A DNA stretch of 64,000 nt from Dryococelus australis (GCA_029891345.1 CM056997.1:217080712-217144711), one strand, 5' to 3'. Counted from the first letter of the stretch, positions 22,936-34,425 are shown. Numbers and translations are program-made. Notes: generated by a model from the letters alone, not told the origin.

Positions 22936-23801
22936 GTCATTGATTTCCAATTTGGCGGGTGGGTGAGGCCTACCAAGATGGGGGTTGTCTTCCAAGATGG
23001 TGGCCGCCTACCAAGATAGTCATCACCTACCCAGATGACGGGCGCCTTCCAAGATCGTGGTCTCCAGTAATGTATAAACAAATGACGAACGAAAAAATCA
23101 AGATGTTGGAATGAGTATTTAATGAGGGGAGTGTGGATGAGGCTGTCAGTCGTCTACTGGAGTCGAACAGAGGTGTGTAATTGGTGGTGCTGGGTAGACC
23201 TTCAGAAATGTGAGTTTAAAAAAATTTATGAGATTTAAAATAGTTTTTAAATAATAATTTTTATAAATGTTAGTATTTTTATTTATTGGTAAATCTTGTT
23301 TGGAATTTTTGCAATATTTTGGGATTTTTTTGGGAATTTTTGGGTTTTTTTTTTACTTTTTGGGATATTTGCATTTCTAAGACCAAAGGTCAAAGGTCAA
23401 GGTTAAAGGTTATAGATCATGCTCTTCTGGCTCAGAGTCATTGCTCCCGGTTACCAGAGTCACTGATCCCTATGAGCTTTTCTGAAAAAAAAAAAAAGAG
23501 TTATTTATGAGTATCTTTTTAATATTTTTTAAAAATTATTTTTAAATAAAAATTTTTTCGGAAACATTTTTGAATTTTTTTGGAATTTTGTGATTAATTT
23601 TGTAATTTTTATATGTTTTCTAGTGTTTTTTGGTGTCAAAGGTACTCGGGGTCAAGTTCAAGATCAAAGGTCACATGTGCCAGGAGTGAAAGGTCAAAGA
23701 CATTCAAGATGATTGTCGGTCTCGTAACAACATGGCGGCTCCCCCGGCGCCGACTCCGATGCCCTATTCACTTGTCCCAGAATCGCCATATCCCTACTAC
23801 A
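22936..23801 (-). repeat. Right TIR-B of the 3.5-kb element
   Basis: Minus-strand TIR-B with CGCCATGTTGTTACGAGACC, CATCTTGAATGTCTTTGACC, an AT-rich middle, a perfect AGGTCAAAGGTCA at 23387-23399, CTCATTCCAACATCTTGATT and distal CCATCTTGGTAGGCGGCCAC units. Confidence 0.8.
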
Positions 23802-23936
23802 CGTGCCGACCAGCGGCATGGTCCGGCACGGTTTCCACGCGCAAAATTTCGTACGTGAGCGACACGACTGGGTATCGAACACGGTTCGATTTGGTGGGAG
23901 GTGTGCAGTCTGACCACTATACCGCCGCGGTGCCTG
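23802..23936 (-). mobile_element. SINE copy 5, 5' half
   Basis: Minus-strand tRNA-like head GCGGCGGTATAGTGGTCAGAC and B box GTTCGATACCC, then GTGCCGGACCATGCCGCTGG ending at GTCGGCACG. Joined across the element, this half and 20203-20310 make one continuous SINE. Confidence 0.88.
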
Positions 23937-23944
23937 AATTGATT

Positions 23945-24590
23945 GTAAACAGTTGCCTAAACAACCCTCGAACGGCAGAAGGCCTGCAGTTGGCTGTGGT
24001 ACTAGGGTACTAATGCAATCAAATAATATCTTTAGGACCTTTGCGGTGCATGCAAGATTTATAAAAATTGTTTTTTTTTTATTATGGGTGCACTTCAAAT
24101 TTCGATTAGGTTGTTAGGAAATTATCGGAGTACCGGCACTGCTTGTGTATGGAAAATAAGCTTCCCCGGAGGGAGGCGGTATTGTAACCTACGTGTCAGC
24201 AGAAGCACTAGTAGAAAATTGGCATGGAAACTGCCACGGAATAGAGCATCGTGTAGTGCCGGGTTAAGGGTCCCGCCTACCTAGCATTTGATCTGGGTAT
24301 TTGAGTGTTTGAAATCCAGTTTTTTGACGAAAGTATTTAACGTGCCCCTAGTTTATTTATTTAAGGAAAGACATCATACTACTGACGAGGACGGGATGTT
24401 ACCACGCATGCCGTAAATGTTATTTACGAGACTCTAATATAGTTAAAAAGGGTTTTTACAGACTGTGGTATCTTAAAACATACTAGCCGGAAGTGAGTTT
24501 AACTGCTATAAGAGCCTGTCTTGAACTTTGCTACAGACTTTTCATTAATAAATTGATAGCGTTACCGCTGAAAGTCCCATAGGTACTAGC
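23945..24590. other. No gene recognised
   Basis: AT-rich DNA. A weak tRNA-like string (GTAGTGCCGGGTTAAGGGTC, then GTGTTTGAAATCC) lies at 24250-24320 but is too poor to call. Confidence 0.4.
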
Positions 24591-24597
24591 AGCACTA

Positions 24598-24741
24598 CGA
24601 AAAAACTGCACGCCAGTTCAGAGACCCGCGCTTAGAGGCGATGGCGTTCTTGTAGTGCGTGCCAGTGTAGCCCTTATAGCTCCTGCGCTTCTCGGCCTCG
24701 AATGGGGGTAACAGCTCCAGGCAGGCAGGCAGGCAGGGGCC
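24598..24741 (-). CDS. Coding-like stretch, possible terminal exon, unknown product
   Basis: The minus strand is open from after a TAA (24742-24744) to a TAG (24595-24597), 48 codons without an ATG start. The encoded peptide is highly charged and includes LLPPFEAEKRRSYKGYTGTH. Third codon positions are strongly G/C (CTG GAG, GAG AAG CGC, AAG GGC TAC, CAC TAC AAG AAC GCC ATC GCC), unlike the surrounding AT-rich DNA and typical of a real insect exon. It could be the last exon of a minus-strand gene, with the splice acceptor at or before 24740, or an exon relic. I do not recognise the family. The adjoining 24745-24950 is also GC-rich, and its 90-codon frame overlaps this one in another phase. 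Confidence 0.3.
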
Positions 24742-24744
24742 TTA

Positions 24745-25752
24745 AGGAGACGCGAAACAGCGGGGGTGGGGGCTGTGTGGCCTTGACTGGGGCAGACGGA
24801 GCGAGGCGGCAAGTCACGTTCCCCGGCGGATAGTCCCTCGGTGTAAAATGTGGCAGCGACGTGCTCTGGCCAAATAGATCGCGGGAAAGTGGAGGGCAGG
24901 GAGAGAAGCGATGGACCTTGTAGAGCGTGCCCTCACCTCCCGACACTACAACCAGGCTCCTCTACTCCACCGCAATCCCTTCTTTAAGGGACCATTTAGC
25001 AGTTGCTGCGTAGACCCGCACAAAATTACACAGCCACAAAATACCGAAATTCTGATACTATCTTATCATAGCAAAACTGTTTTACTCATGAGCATACGAC
25101 GTAGTATTACGAAAAAAAAAAAAAGTTGAACGTATATGTATTCAAGCACACAGATATTGCCAAGAAGTCCTGAATATAAATTTAATAATAATTATTTCGT
25201 TAGTGCTGTATTTTGTTAGACAGGAAGTTAGTTATTGTGTTGTGTTTTCCCCAGTATCGGAATTTGGTTAGGCCAGCGTTGGCCCAACAACAGAATTTTA
25301 CACGGTCCTAAGTAGGCCCAACATGACTTTTATATTGGTTGCCAACTGAAATGCAACATTGCCCCCTCATTATTTGATGGTGGTGTGCAAACATTTTAGA
25401 GAAGCGGGTTTTTATTTCATAAAGGCATTCACGCAGTCAATTTACAAATAAAGATTTACTAACATATTTCGTTAATCCAATCAGTGTTCGTTACTTTTCA
25501 ATGCATATTACGAACTTAAAACTTTTTTGGGTGTTGTTGGAGGCGAACTTTATCAACCCAACGTGTCATCCACTACACTGCTGCGATTTCTTGCAACAAA
25601 TTAAGCAATAAGCAGATACAATATATTGTATTGCAGAGAAAATTTTTAAATATTTTTTATATTTATTTAGATAAACTTTCAATACTTTGAAACTGAATTT
25701 AATACCTACCAGTTTAAATAATATATTTTCCTACTTATAACTAATAGACAAA
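24745..25752. other. No gene recognised; GC-rich to about 24960
   Basis: 24745-24960 is GC-rich with (GGCA)n at 24719-24736. The rest is AT-rich and featureless. Confidence 0.4.
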
Positions 25753-26345
25753 CGTAGTAGAGAAATATAGGTTGCGCACGGCATGGGACATAAGAGCGCA
25801 GAAGCTGGCCGCAATCATCTCATTAGGTCACCGTCCGCCCTCTTGGATGTTATTGACCTTGGTTTTTGACCTAGACCTTGACCCCGAGGAACTTTGACCA
25901 CAAAAAACATTGAAAACCTTTAAAAAAAAATCCTCAAAAAAATCCAAAAAAATTCCAAAAAAATTCTAAAAATAACCTGAAAAAAATTATTATTAAAAAT
26001 TGTTAAAAATTATCTTAAAATTACAAAAAATTACCAAAAGGATCCCCTTAAATTATCTTTTTTTTTTTTTCAGAAATGCCGACAAGGATTAGCATTTTTG
26101 GTGACTGGGATCAGTGACTCCGGGCCAAGTGACCAGGATCAGGACCATTGACGTTTGTACTTGACCTTTGACCTTGAAAATAAAGGAATTAAAAACATAT
26201 AAATAAATCATAAAAAAATTCAAAAATCAATTTTTAGAATTATAAAAGAAATGCTTTAAAAAAATTAATTTAAAACTCGTTTAATTTTTTTTTTAAATCG
26301 TTAAAAAAATTACTAAAACAAATTATTTAAAAATGTTCTTAATCA
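25753..26345 (+). repeat. Left TIR-B of the 6.3-kb element
   Basis: Contains CTCTTGGATGTTATTGACC, ACCTTGACCCCGAGGAACTT, an AAAATTCC-rich stretch, GGGATCAGTGACTCCGGGCC and a perfect TGACCTTTGACCT at 26162-26174. Confidence 0.75.
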
Positions 26346-26798
26346 ATAAGTCTTTAACCCAGGGGTTCATTTCTCCGTTTCCACCTTAAAATTTCTCTTT
26401 TTTCGTAAAACATAAACACTATTAAAATGGTATGAAAACAGATTTGTGTTCTGTTTTTAATTGTTTCTTAATTGTTAGGTATGAGTTTGTGTCTCTCTGA
26501 ATAGTATCCATAATGATTTCAGATTGTTCTCAAACTTTAAGTTCTGTTCCATAGTTTTTTAAACTTTCAGAATACATATACTGTTCAGTTATTATGAACT
26601 TGATAAAACAAACATTTATTTAAAAAATGTAACAACATACTGACCATAGTGGTTTTGTACTGTGCTGAATGTATCATTACACAATAAAATCTCTTGCTTT
26701 CCTGAACAGTTCTACAAACATACTGTTGCATAATATTTTGATACTGTCAAGTAATATTTCATTATTTGGTGCAAACATCAGCAGTACAGCTGATGCTC

Positions 26799-26803
26799 AA
26801 TGG

Positions 26804-26888
<85 letters not shown>

Positions 26889-26921
26889 CCATTATATATA
26901 TATAGATATATATATATATAT

Positions 26922-26961
<40 letters not shown>

Positions 26962-26963
26962 GA

Positions 26964-27036
<73 letters not shown>
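26799..27036. repeat. (TA)n tracts with embedded palindrome
   Basis: AATGGGGGATAT at 26799-26810 and ATATCCCCCATT at 26882-26893 are perfect inverted arms around a TA run. Further TA runs follow, with TTAGAGAATTTA repeated near 26957 and 27032. Tyr-Ile repeat frames here are artefacts. Confidence 0.9.
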
Positions 27037-27037
<1 letters not shown>

Positions 27038-28512
27038 GAATTTAATAATTTAAAAACATGTTTGGTGTGTAAGAAGGACTACTTTTAGTGTACTTGTATT
27101 TAACATGATTCAGGTCCTAATGATGATAAGTTTTGGTTGTCTTCAAACTACCACATTGTTGACTACCAGAACATTCCAATTCTTAGCGTTTTTAACTTCG
27201 AAAAGTTATAGCTTATGATATCTCCACTTTTGTATGTTATAGATCAAGATTTCTATAAAGTACAATTTTATGAACTGAATAGCCTGCTCAGAACCTGAAT
27301 GTTTTTTTAAATTGTTGGTGTGAGATCAGCACTTATCTGTATGATCTAAATGCTAGTGGAATATCAGCTCTTAATTAAAAATTTGTAGACCAATATCACA
27401 AGTTCTTTTTTTTTGTTCTTTATATTATTTTTTGACGCTACTCCGATGCTGTAGATTCAACTTTTACAAATTGTTGAGAAATGCCCTTCCTGTTCTACAC
27501 ATTTGCTCAAATTTTGTCTATTTTTTTTTTGTGTTTGTTAGATAAAAGTGAATTTCCATCAAAAATGCCCCTTTGTAGGTTTACCACTAGCCATGCACAC
27601 TGTAAAATCTTGAACTTAAGTGATGATCCAAATTTCACATTCACTTTTATAATACAATTTTTAATTTTGTTTTACTTGTGATTAATCACATGGTTAGTAA
27701 ATCCTGCTAGCAATTTCCAGACATTAATGGAAAATAACATGCAAGTTATGCATCAGATTAGAAACCTGTTGGTGCAATGTTTACATAGTATTTGTTTGTT
27801 TTCTTTCTTCTTCCCCAATATTGGGAGTAAAGAAAATATTTTGGCGAAAATCCATATCTCAAGTTCTAACAATTAGATTTAAGGTTGCAATATTTAACTA
27901 TGGCGTTTTAGACTTTGCGAATGGCTGACGAGAGGTCCCCACCTCCTGATGCCAGTGTCACGTGACTGCGATGTGTGGGACATGAGCAAGCTCACTGAAC
28001 GCTGCCATGTATTCAGTACATAAATTGGTAACTTCTTAGCTGATTTGGATTTAGTAATAGTATAACATAGAGCTTTTAAACGTAGTAATATTTCATTGTA
28101 TTATAATTTGGTCCATGTTTACATAATTAAAACTATTTACGCTGTGGAACAAACATTTTCTTGGCCAATCACGACATGTGAAAGTTGCATCTTGTCTTAT
28201 ATGCAGGTATGTTTATACATCTCAGAATTTGCATTATAGAAAAGTGCCTAATTGCGGTGGATTTGGCAGCGAGTAAATAAATGGTGCTCCTCAGGAGTCA
28301 TATGACTTTCTCAAATAAAAATGAAACATTTACACAAAAATAGTTTTATTACGCAAAACATACATGTACAGGTGTAATGCACATGTACACAACATGCTGA
28401 TATTTACTTTAATGTATGTCAAAAAAAATCCTGTCCAACACCGCTAGCAGGATACGAGGACTAGGGTATAAGGATAATCAGAATTGGAAAGTGACAACTG
28501 TGGTGGATCAGA
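27037..28512. other. Element interior, no gene recognised
   Basis: AT-rich DNA. Short frames only. Confidence 0.45.
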
Positions 28513-28519
28513 GCATGAA

Positions 28520-28745
28520 CTGGGGCCACGGTGGTGTAGTGGTCAGACAATTTGCCTCCCCCTAAGATGAACCTGGCTCGATTCCCAGCGGGGTCATTCC
28601 AGAATTGTTACACGTGGGAACTGTGCTGACTAGCAGGTTTTCTCTGGGATTTCTTATTTCCCCTGCCCTTGCATTCTGGCACTGCTCCATTCTCATTGAC
28701 TCTAAAGACCACAATGTCGAGGTCTGCCGAAATCTCTACTACAAT
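28520..28745 (+). mobile_element. tRNA-derived SINE, copy 6
   Basis: Head GGCCACGGTGGTGTAGTGGT, B box GGCTCGATTCCC, diverged body (GTGGGAACTGTGCTGAC, TTTCCCCTGCCCTTGCATTC, AAATCTCTACTAC). GCATGAA at 28513-28519 and 28746-28752 is a probable 7-bp target-site duplication. Confidence 0.87.
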
Positions 28746-29377
28746 GCATGAAATTTTGTCTTAGGAAGACCAAATATAGGCCTAAAGCCTATGTCAGAAA
28801 TTTTCTGTTGAGTGTCTTGGATTTTAGAACAAATAACTTTTTTTTTGTGTAGCATCAGTGATTTTATATGCGTTTCTGAAAATTTTAAAAGTTCCATTAT
28901 TATTCAAGGTTTGCAAATAAAAACACAAAGAAATGTTAATTTATTTTCGCCCTACGTTTTCTGTATTAATTTGACAGCAACGCACATGTTGAAAAGCAGC
29001 GTCAGCAACTGTGACTGGATGCGTCTAACCTTGGCAAGTGTGAGATCCTAGACTTTCATTAGGCGGTTGGAAACATACTGGCCACCTGAATTGCCCCAGG
29101 TACAGTAGATACAACAGTCAATTGTGGCTCATGAAATACTGACATGTAGCAGGACGTCGACTGCCAAGTGAGGACATGCTGGAGAGCCATTCACATTAAC
29201 AATCAATGTATTTGACTTGCGTAACAATCAGCTTACATCTTATGGTGCATAGTACTTCCTTGGAGATGTGTGTAAGTAGGTCACCATAGATCACACACAA
29301 CATGAGTACACATCGGGTCAAATTTGTACTGCGTAATTATACAACCAGCCATGTAAATAAAAAACAGTTTTAGTGTA

Positions 29378-29795
29378 AGGCGATTCACGATAAAGTGAGC
29401 ACTTTTGAAATCAACCTTAGAAAAAAGTAACTGGCCCTACCTGCATATACTTTTGACGTGCAGACTGAGTGACATGCACCCAGTAATGTTGGTAACGAAG
29501 GATGGAAAGTAGTTCCATATCTTAACGTCGAATAAAAAATGTTAGGTAACCATTTGTAAACATTTAAATCATTTCTTTCGCTTTCTGTTTTTTAATGCAC
29601 CGAAATGTAAAAATGAGCGGATTTGTAAAATATTTACTTTTTTAATAATTTCGCAGTTTCACTTGACCGACGCATGTACAAAATTATTAGTCCCACGGCA
29701 ATGTTAATTTTACATAAGGTGGAAGAATATACAAGGTGCACACAAGTAGATCTTAAGCAGGGCTTTCAAAAGTGCTCATTTTACCGTGAACGACC
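29378..29795. mobile_element. MITE, 418 bp, copy A
   Basis: Inverted ends GATTCACGATAAAGTGAGCA and (minus strand) CGTTCACGGTAAAATGAGCA, flanked by TA at 29376-29377 and 29796-29797. It is similar over its whole length to 58286-58703, and both copies are 418 bp by my count. Confidence 0.9.
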
Positions 29796-29799
29796 TACA

Positions 29800-31205
29800 C
29801 TTCTCTGATCAGTTCAGCAACCACAGTTCTATGCATTCCCTTGATCCCTTTTTGAGGAAGTGGAATAATTTAAAATACCCATATTTATTTTGAAATTAAG
29901 TTCCAACGTATAAGCGATTGAAGAATCAATGATCTAAACACATTTCTTATGTTGTCTTGGTTTTTTGTACGAACAAGTGTTCTGCAAACGACAGGAATAA
30001 GCTGCATAATTGTTATTAACAATTAAACTTACAGTGTGGGACATGTGTAGAGGACATAGCTCTTGGCCCTTGTCAAATGGGATATTCAAGGTGCATTCAT
30101 ACCCTTACCGCAAATTCAGGTGGTGACAATTCAACATCACAGCCATGATGTACTTTTCAGGGACACGCAGCCAGGCAAGCAAGGGCCCTTAGCTCGTAAA
30201 TTAACACACACATTATGTTAATTTAAACAAACATGTTACTTTGAGAATGAACACTGAAATAAGGTGAACATTGTTTCTTATAACAGTACCTACTCATACT
30301 TTTTTGTGAAATACAGCTTTTTAGGTGTGAGTATTTGAAAATGAAATATATTTATTTCAATGTAAACACACTTTTTCAGAAGGGGGACCGTTTAGTATGG
30401 ATGGCAATAAATTGTAGTTTTGGCATATTTTTTATATATGATCCAATTATATTTTTAAAAGTTTTACTTCATAATTTTCCTAATATTTCCAAACCGTCCT
30501 CACTATATAGAATATTTGGCTGTTATTTAAGCTTAATTCAAAAATGAAATGTCGGGGCATGACTGATCAATTTCTGTACTCCTCAGATATGCTATTTTCA
30601 ATTTTATTTTAGTTACACTAATAATTGGATAGCAAATTTTGATTCGATTCCACGTACATTATTTGGACAAAAACCAAATATTTACTATAGTTGCTATGAA
30701 AACTTGTCATATGGAAAGGAAGACATTAGGTAATTTAATGGGTTATATATAGGTTATCTTTAAAAGGCACCTTTTATTTACGTTAAATCGCAATAGTACA
30801 GCACAACTCATGCGTTATGCAAATTTATTCTTGTCCTAACGTCACGTAAAGAACACATCACAGTTTTAAAATTAAAAAACACGACAACTCGTTTGTCACT
30901 ATCTAGCCTGCATTTATTCATTCGGAATAAGCACGATTGTTTACGTTAAATAGGAATACTATACCACAAAAATCATTATATTACACAAATTTAATCTTCT
31001 TTGATTTGTCACGCAGAAATTATTACAATTTCAGAAATATGAAACACGAAATTACGGTCATTTTTACACGTACGACACTTGCTGTGCATGTATTCTTGTG
31101 GCAGAAACCCGATTGTTTTGGGTCACGCTTCTACTATTACTATTTCTACTCGAGCTTCACTAAGCGTACGCAAAACGACGGCAAGTGTCCAGACCTATCT
31201 TTATG
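29800..31205. other. Element interior, no gene recognised
   Basis: AT-rich, with scattered frames of 70-90 codons on the plus strand and no recognisable domain. Confidence 0.4.
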
Positions 31206-31207
31206 AA

Positions 31208-32097
31208 CGTGGCCTCCAGTGCTGTGTAAACAAATGACAAACTAAAAACAAATATGGTGGCATCCAGTGAAATATAAACAAAGATGCCTGCCTCCAGTAG
31301 CATGTAAACAAATGACGAACGAAAATATCAAGATGGCGGAATGAGTATCGGTGAGGGGAGTGGGTGCGAGGGAGTCAGTATTCTTCTGGATTCGAACAGG
31401 GGTGAGTAATTGGTGGTGTGGGGGGAGAACTCAGGAAATGTAAGTTTTAAATGAAATTTTTATACATTGATACGGGAATTGTTTAAGGAAAAGGGGGAAT
31501 TTTGAGGGAAAAGGGGAAAATGACAGCTGGGGTTAAAGATTTTATAATGAAAAAAAATTTAAAATATAGTTTTATAACATATTTTTTTAACGAATTAAAA
31601 AAAATTTAAACAAGTTTTAAGTTAAATTTTTTAATAATATCTTCGAATACATTTTTAGAAAAAGGTTTTTTCAATTTTTAGTGATTTTTTGATTATTTGT
31701 ATTAAATTTATTTTCTAGGTCAAAAGTCAATGGTCCTGATCCCGGTCACCTGGCTCGGAGTCACTGATCTCAGTCGTCAGCGAAGATGCTAATACCTGTC
31801 AGCATTTATTTAAAAAAAAAAAAAGGTTAGTTTCTGAGTATTCTCTTAATATTACTAAATAATTTTTTAATAATTTTTTATATAATTTTCTCGGAATTTT
31901 TTAAGAATATCTTGGAATTTCTTGAGGAGTTTTTGGATTTTTTTTTTTGTGTTTTTGGATGTCAAAGATCCTCGGGGTCAATGTCGAGGTCAATTACATC
32001 CAAGATGGCAGATGGTGAGGTAACAAGATGGCAGCGGCCGGTTCCTGCTCTCTTATGCCCCGTGTCGTTGTGTGCCAACCTACTTTTCCCTACTACT
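31208..32097 (-). repeat. Right TIR-B of the 6.3-kb element
   Basis: Minus-strand order: CCGGCCGCTGCCATCTTGTT, CATCTTGGATGTAATTGACC, CATTGACCCCGAGGATCTTT, an AT-rich middle, CCCCTGTTCGAATCCAGAAG, CTCATTCCGCCATCTTGATA, and distal units of TCATTTGTTTACATGCTACTGGAGG type. Confidence 0.8.
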
Positions 32098-32535
32098 AAA
32101 AAACAACAGACAGTTTTTTTTTTTTTTAATTAAGCCCTGTGCCAATAAAATGAAATACATATTTTTGCATTCATAAATATTGATGGTGTGTACTATCATT
32201 ATAACTCTAGTTAGGCAAAATGGATTGTATATACTATTTGTCTATATTTATATGAGGAATCACTTGATGGAGTTAGCTGGCGATTGCTGTGAACATTCTG
32301 TATGTATATGAGACAGATAAATTGCCAAACACCTGATGCCAAAGTACTAAAAAAACTGAAGTAACTATTGTCGAAAACAAATATTCCTACATATAATACG
32401 TTATTTTCCCTACTTACTCCACCTATAAGAAACTCATATTGAAATACAGTCAGAACATGTAAATATATACACCCATTAAGTGTTATACATTTGCAATAAA
32501 ATCAAGACCAACATTGGACAGAGGAATGACGACGC
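32098..32535. other. No gene recognised
   Basis: AT-rich spacer between the element and the transposase relic. Confidence 0.45.
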
Positions 32536-32539
32536 TATG

Positions 32540-33092
32540 TGATTTTTAATGAGTCGCACTTAAGTCTTATTGCAGATGGCGGTCGCTGCAGGGTTTGATG
32601 CCGCAGTAGGCAAAAATAATCCTGTACTGATTCATGAACGCCTTACGTGCCAGACACCATGTGTTTTGGTAATGAGTGCAATCATTTATGACTACCCGTT
32701 ACGTCTTGTGACTGTTGAAGGCACGGAGACAGCGCAGCGATAGGCCAATAGGATTCTGGGCCCCCATTTTCTGACATTTTTGCGCGGCATAGTTAGTGCT
32801 AGCACGCATCAAGATAATAGTCGTTCTTATGCAGCTTGCAACGCCCAACAGGCTCTACAAGTTGTGGACACCATTTATTGGCCTGCCATGTCTCCAGACA
32901 TGTCCCTTATTTAAACACGCGTGGGATACGATGGGGCGACGTTTGCACCACCCTCAACCACCTGCCCAAACACTCTCTGATATACTTATAAAGATGAGGA
33001 AACATGGTGGTATGTACCTCACGACACTATCCTCTGCCTCTATGGTGGAATGCCTAGTCGCATCGCTGCCTTGTATAGCGGTGAGATGAGGC
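32540..33092 (+). pseudogene. Tc1-like transposase relic, C-terminal part
   Basis: Plus-strand remnant of a Tc1/mariner-superfamily transposase in several frames. It starts NESHLSLIADGGRC, followed by SAIIYDYPLRLVTVEGT (the family's V-GAI-Y-S--PLV-I-GTL stretch). The last 97 codons (32796-33089) contain LFKHAWDTMGRRLHHPQPPA, matching the block after the catalytic Glu of related transposases; here Lys occupies that Glu position. The tail SSASMVECLVASLPCIAVR fits the family's C-terminal helix region. Frameshifts and stops show it is dead. It diverges from the relic at 19395 and is probably a different subfamily. Confidence 0.8.
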
Positions 33093-33591
33093 TCTAACTC
33101 ATATTTAATGTGTGCTTTTTGGATGCTAAACAATGAGTTATATTTGCCTGAAAACTAATGAATTCTCATTTGTACTACCACCTATCAGTCTGCGATGGCT
33201 TAAACAATGTTTCATGTAAGGAAAGAGGGTGAAGCGATTTTTATGTCCAACAGTGCAATTATATAAATTACTCCACTGTTCGCTAATTCACTGGCATTAA
33301 AGGAATTACTAAACGTTGCGCTCGGTAATAACCTTAGTCAATAAAAAGAAATACGTGCATAATAAAATAATATTTTCAATTAATACATGTCATAGCCTTA
33401 AATTTGTAGGTCAATTCAACATAAGAACATCGCTTTTTAAAAAAGAAACAATAAAAGCTCAACGAAAATTAATGAACTAAAATAAAAAGAAATTACTGGA
33501 AACTCACATTAGCCATAACGTTTATATTCAACGACAATAAACATTAGCATAGGACGTTCCAATATGGAAATAGGCCTATTTTCGTTGAATG
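33093..33591. other. No gene recognised
   Basis: AT-rich DNA. Confidence 0.45.
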
Positions 33592-33779
33592 ACATTTTAT
33601 ACTATTTGTGGACGCTTCAAGCATAGGTACTAGTCGCACAAACAAACAACTCCCTGGAACTACAGTCTTTGTGAGTTCAGTTCTTACATTTTACACTATT
33701 TGTGGAAGCTTCAAGCATAGGTACTAGTCGCACAAACAAACAACTCCCTGGAACTACCGTCTTTGTGAGTTCAGTTCTT
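33592..33779. repeat. Tandem duplication, 94 bp x 2
   Basis: 33592-33685 and 33686-33779 are near-identical, with about three differences. The unit contains GCTTCAAGCATAGGTACTAG and CAACTCCCTGGAACTAC. Confidence 0.95.
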
Positions 33780-34425
33780 ACATTTGACTTTTGAATATTT
33801 GTTTATACCACAGTTAGTGGGGAATTTGTGGCCCGTACACATTCAGCACTAATTCAACATACTTCTTGATTACCCGTCTGCAGTCCATCGAGATCTATAA
33901 TTTCATAACTGTTCACATAATGCTCTGTGTCTTCGTAGATGGTTCTACGTCTCTTTCTACAGCTTGCTCCTCTGAAGAGCATCCCAGTAATGAAGTGGTA
34001 TTGTATGACACGTGTCTGACATGTTTCGTTTTTTTTTTTTTTTTTGCCGAGATCCAGCGGTATTTAATTTCTTTGAACCTTTTATATCTCTATTCTCTGC
34101 GTTTTCCTCTAATTTTGGTTTCTTTAGTTTTTAAGTCAGTTGTTTTGAATGCTCTTTCATCTGCCATCGCCATGGTGTACAAGACCTAAGTCCTAAGGCC
34201 CTGGGCTGGGTGAAATGTTTGTGATAGAAATGTGATCGCCATCTGTAGTGTTTTCCTGCATACCAGAATAGAACTGAGAATGACAGTTTATTGAAGGGGC
34301 AGATTCTTGCTGTTCAATTGATTGCGATTCGGTGGATGGACCTTCGTCTACGATCCTTAAACCCCAGGAGAGTTCAGGTGATCCTTGCTGACGACTTCTA
34401 GGTACAGCGGATAAATTGCTACTGC
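33780..34425. other. No gene recognised
   Basis: Mixed DNA. A 107-codon frame at 33866-34189 crosses a T-run and shows no domain. Confidence 0.4.

Larger units (their letters stand above)
20311..23801. mobile_element. 3.5-kb long-TIR element (Polinton-like, non-autonomous)
   Basis: Both ends carry TIR-B in opposite orientations. The left reads AGTACTGAGGGTATGGCGAG; the right, on the minus strand, reads TGTAGTAGGGATATGGCGAT. Both continue TCTGGGACAAG, GTCGGAATCGGAGCC/GTCGGAGTCGGCGCC and GCCGCCATGTTGTTAC. The element is flanked by GATGCC (20305-20310) and CGTGCC (23802-23807), a 6-bp duplication with two differences, and it splits a SINE. It encodes nothing recognisable. The interior holds an AT-rich satellite, a 15-bp minisatellite, repeat F and a 118-bp array. 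Long TIRs, a 6-bp duplication and the AGTAGTA-like start are Polinton traits, but without genes the assignment is inference. Confidence 0.8.
25753..32097. mobile_element. 6.3-kb element bounded by TIR-B (Polinton-like)
   Basis: The left end CGTAGTAGAGAAATATAGGT and the minus-strand right end AGTAGTAGGGAAAAGTAGGT are inverted copies. Both continue with GGCATGGGACATAAGAGCGC / ACGGGGCATAAGAGAGCAGG, GGCCGC and TCTTGGATGT-ATTGACC. Flanking GACAAA / AAAAAA is a weak candidate 6-bp duplication (4 of 6, low complexity). The right TIR is about 890 bp; the left resembles it for about 590 bp and then diverges. The interior contains a (TA)n palindrome, a SINE and a 418-bp MITE (later insertions) and no recognisable gene. 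Pairing of these two ends is inferred from orientation and similarity. Confidence 0.65.

Noticed and set aside
24240..24330. tRNA-like string GTGCCGGGTTAAGGGTCCCG ... GTTTGAAATCC
   Set aside because: Box spacing and stem pairing are too poor to support a tRNA or SINE head.
26669..27036. Tyr-Ile-rich open frames
   Set aside because: They are (TA)n microsatellite translations. The same applies to 54616-54971.
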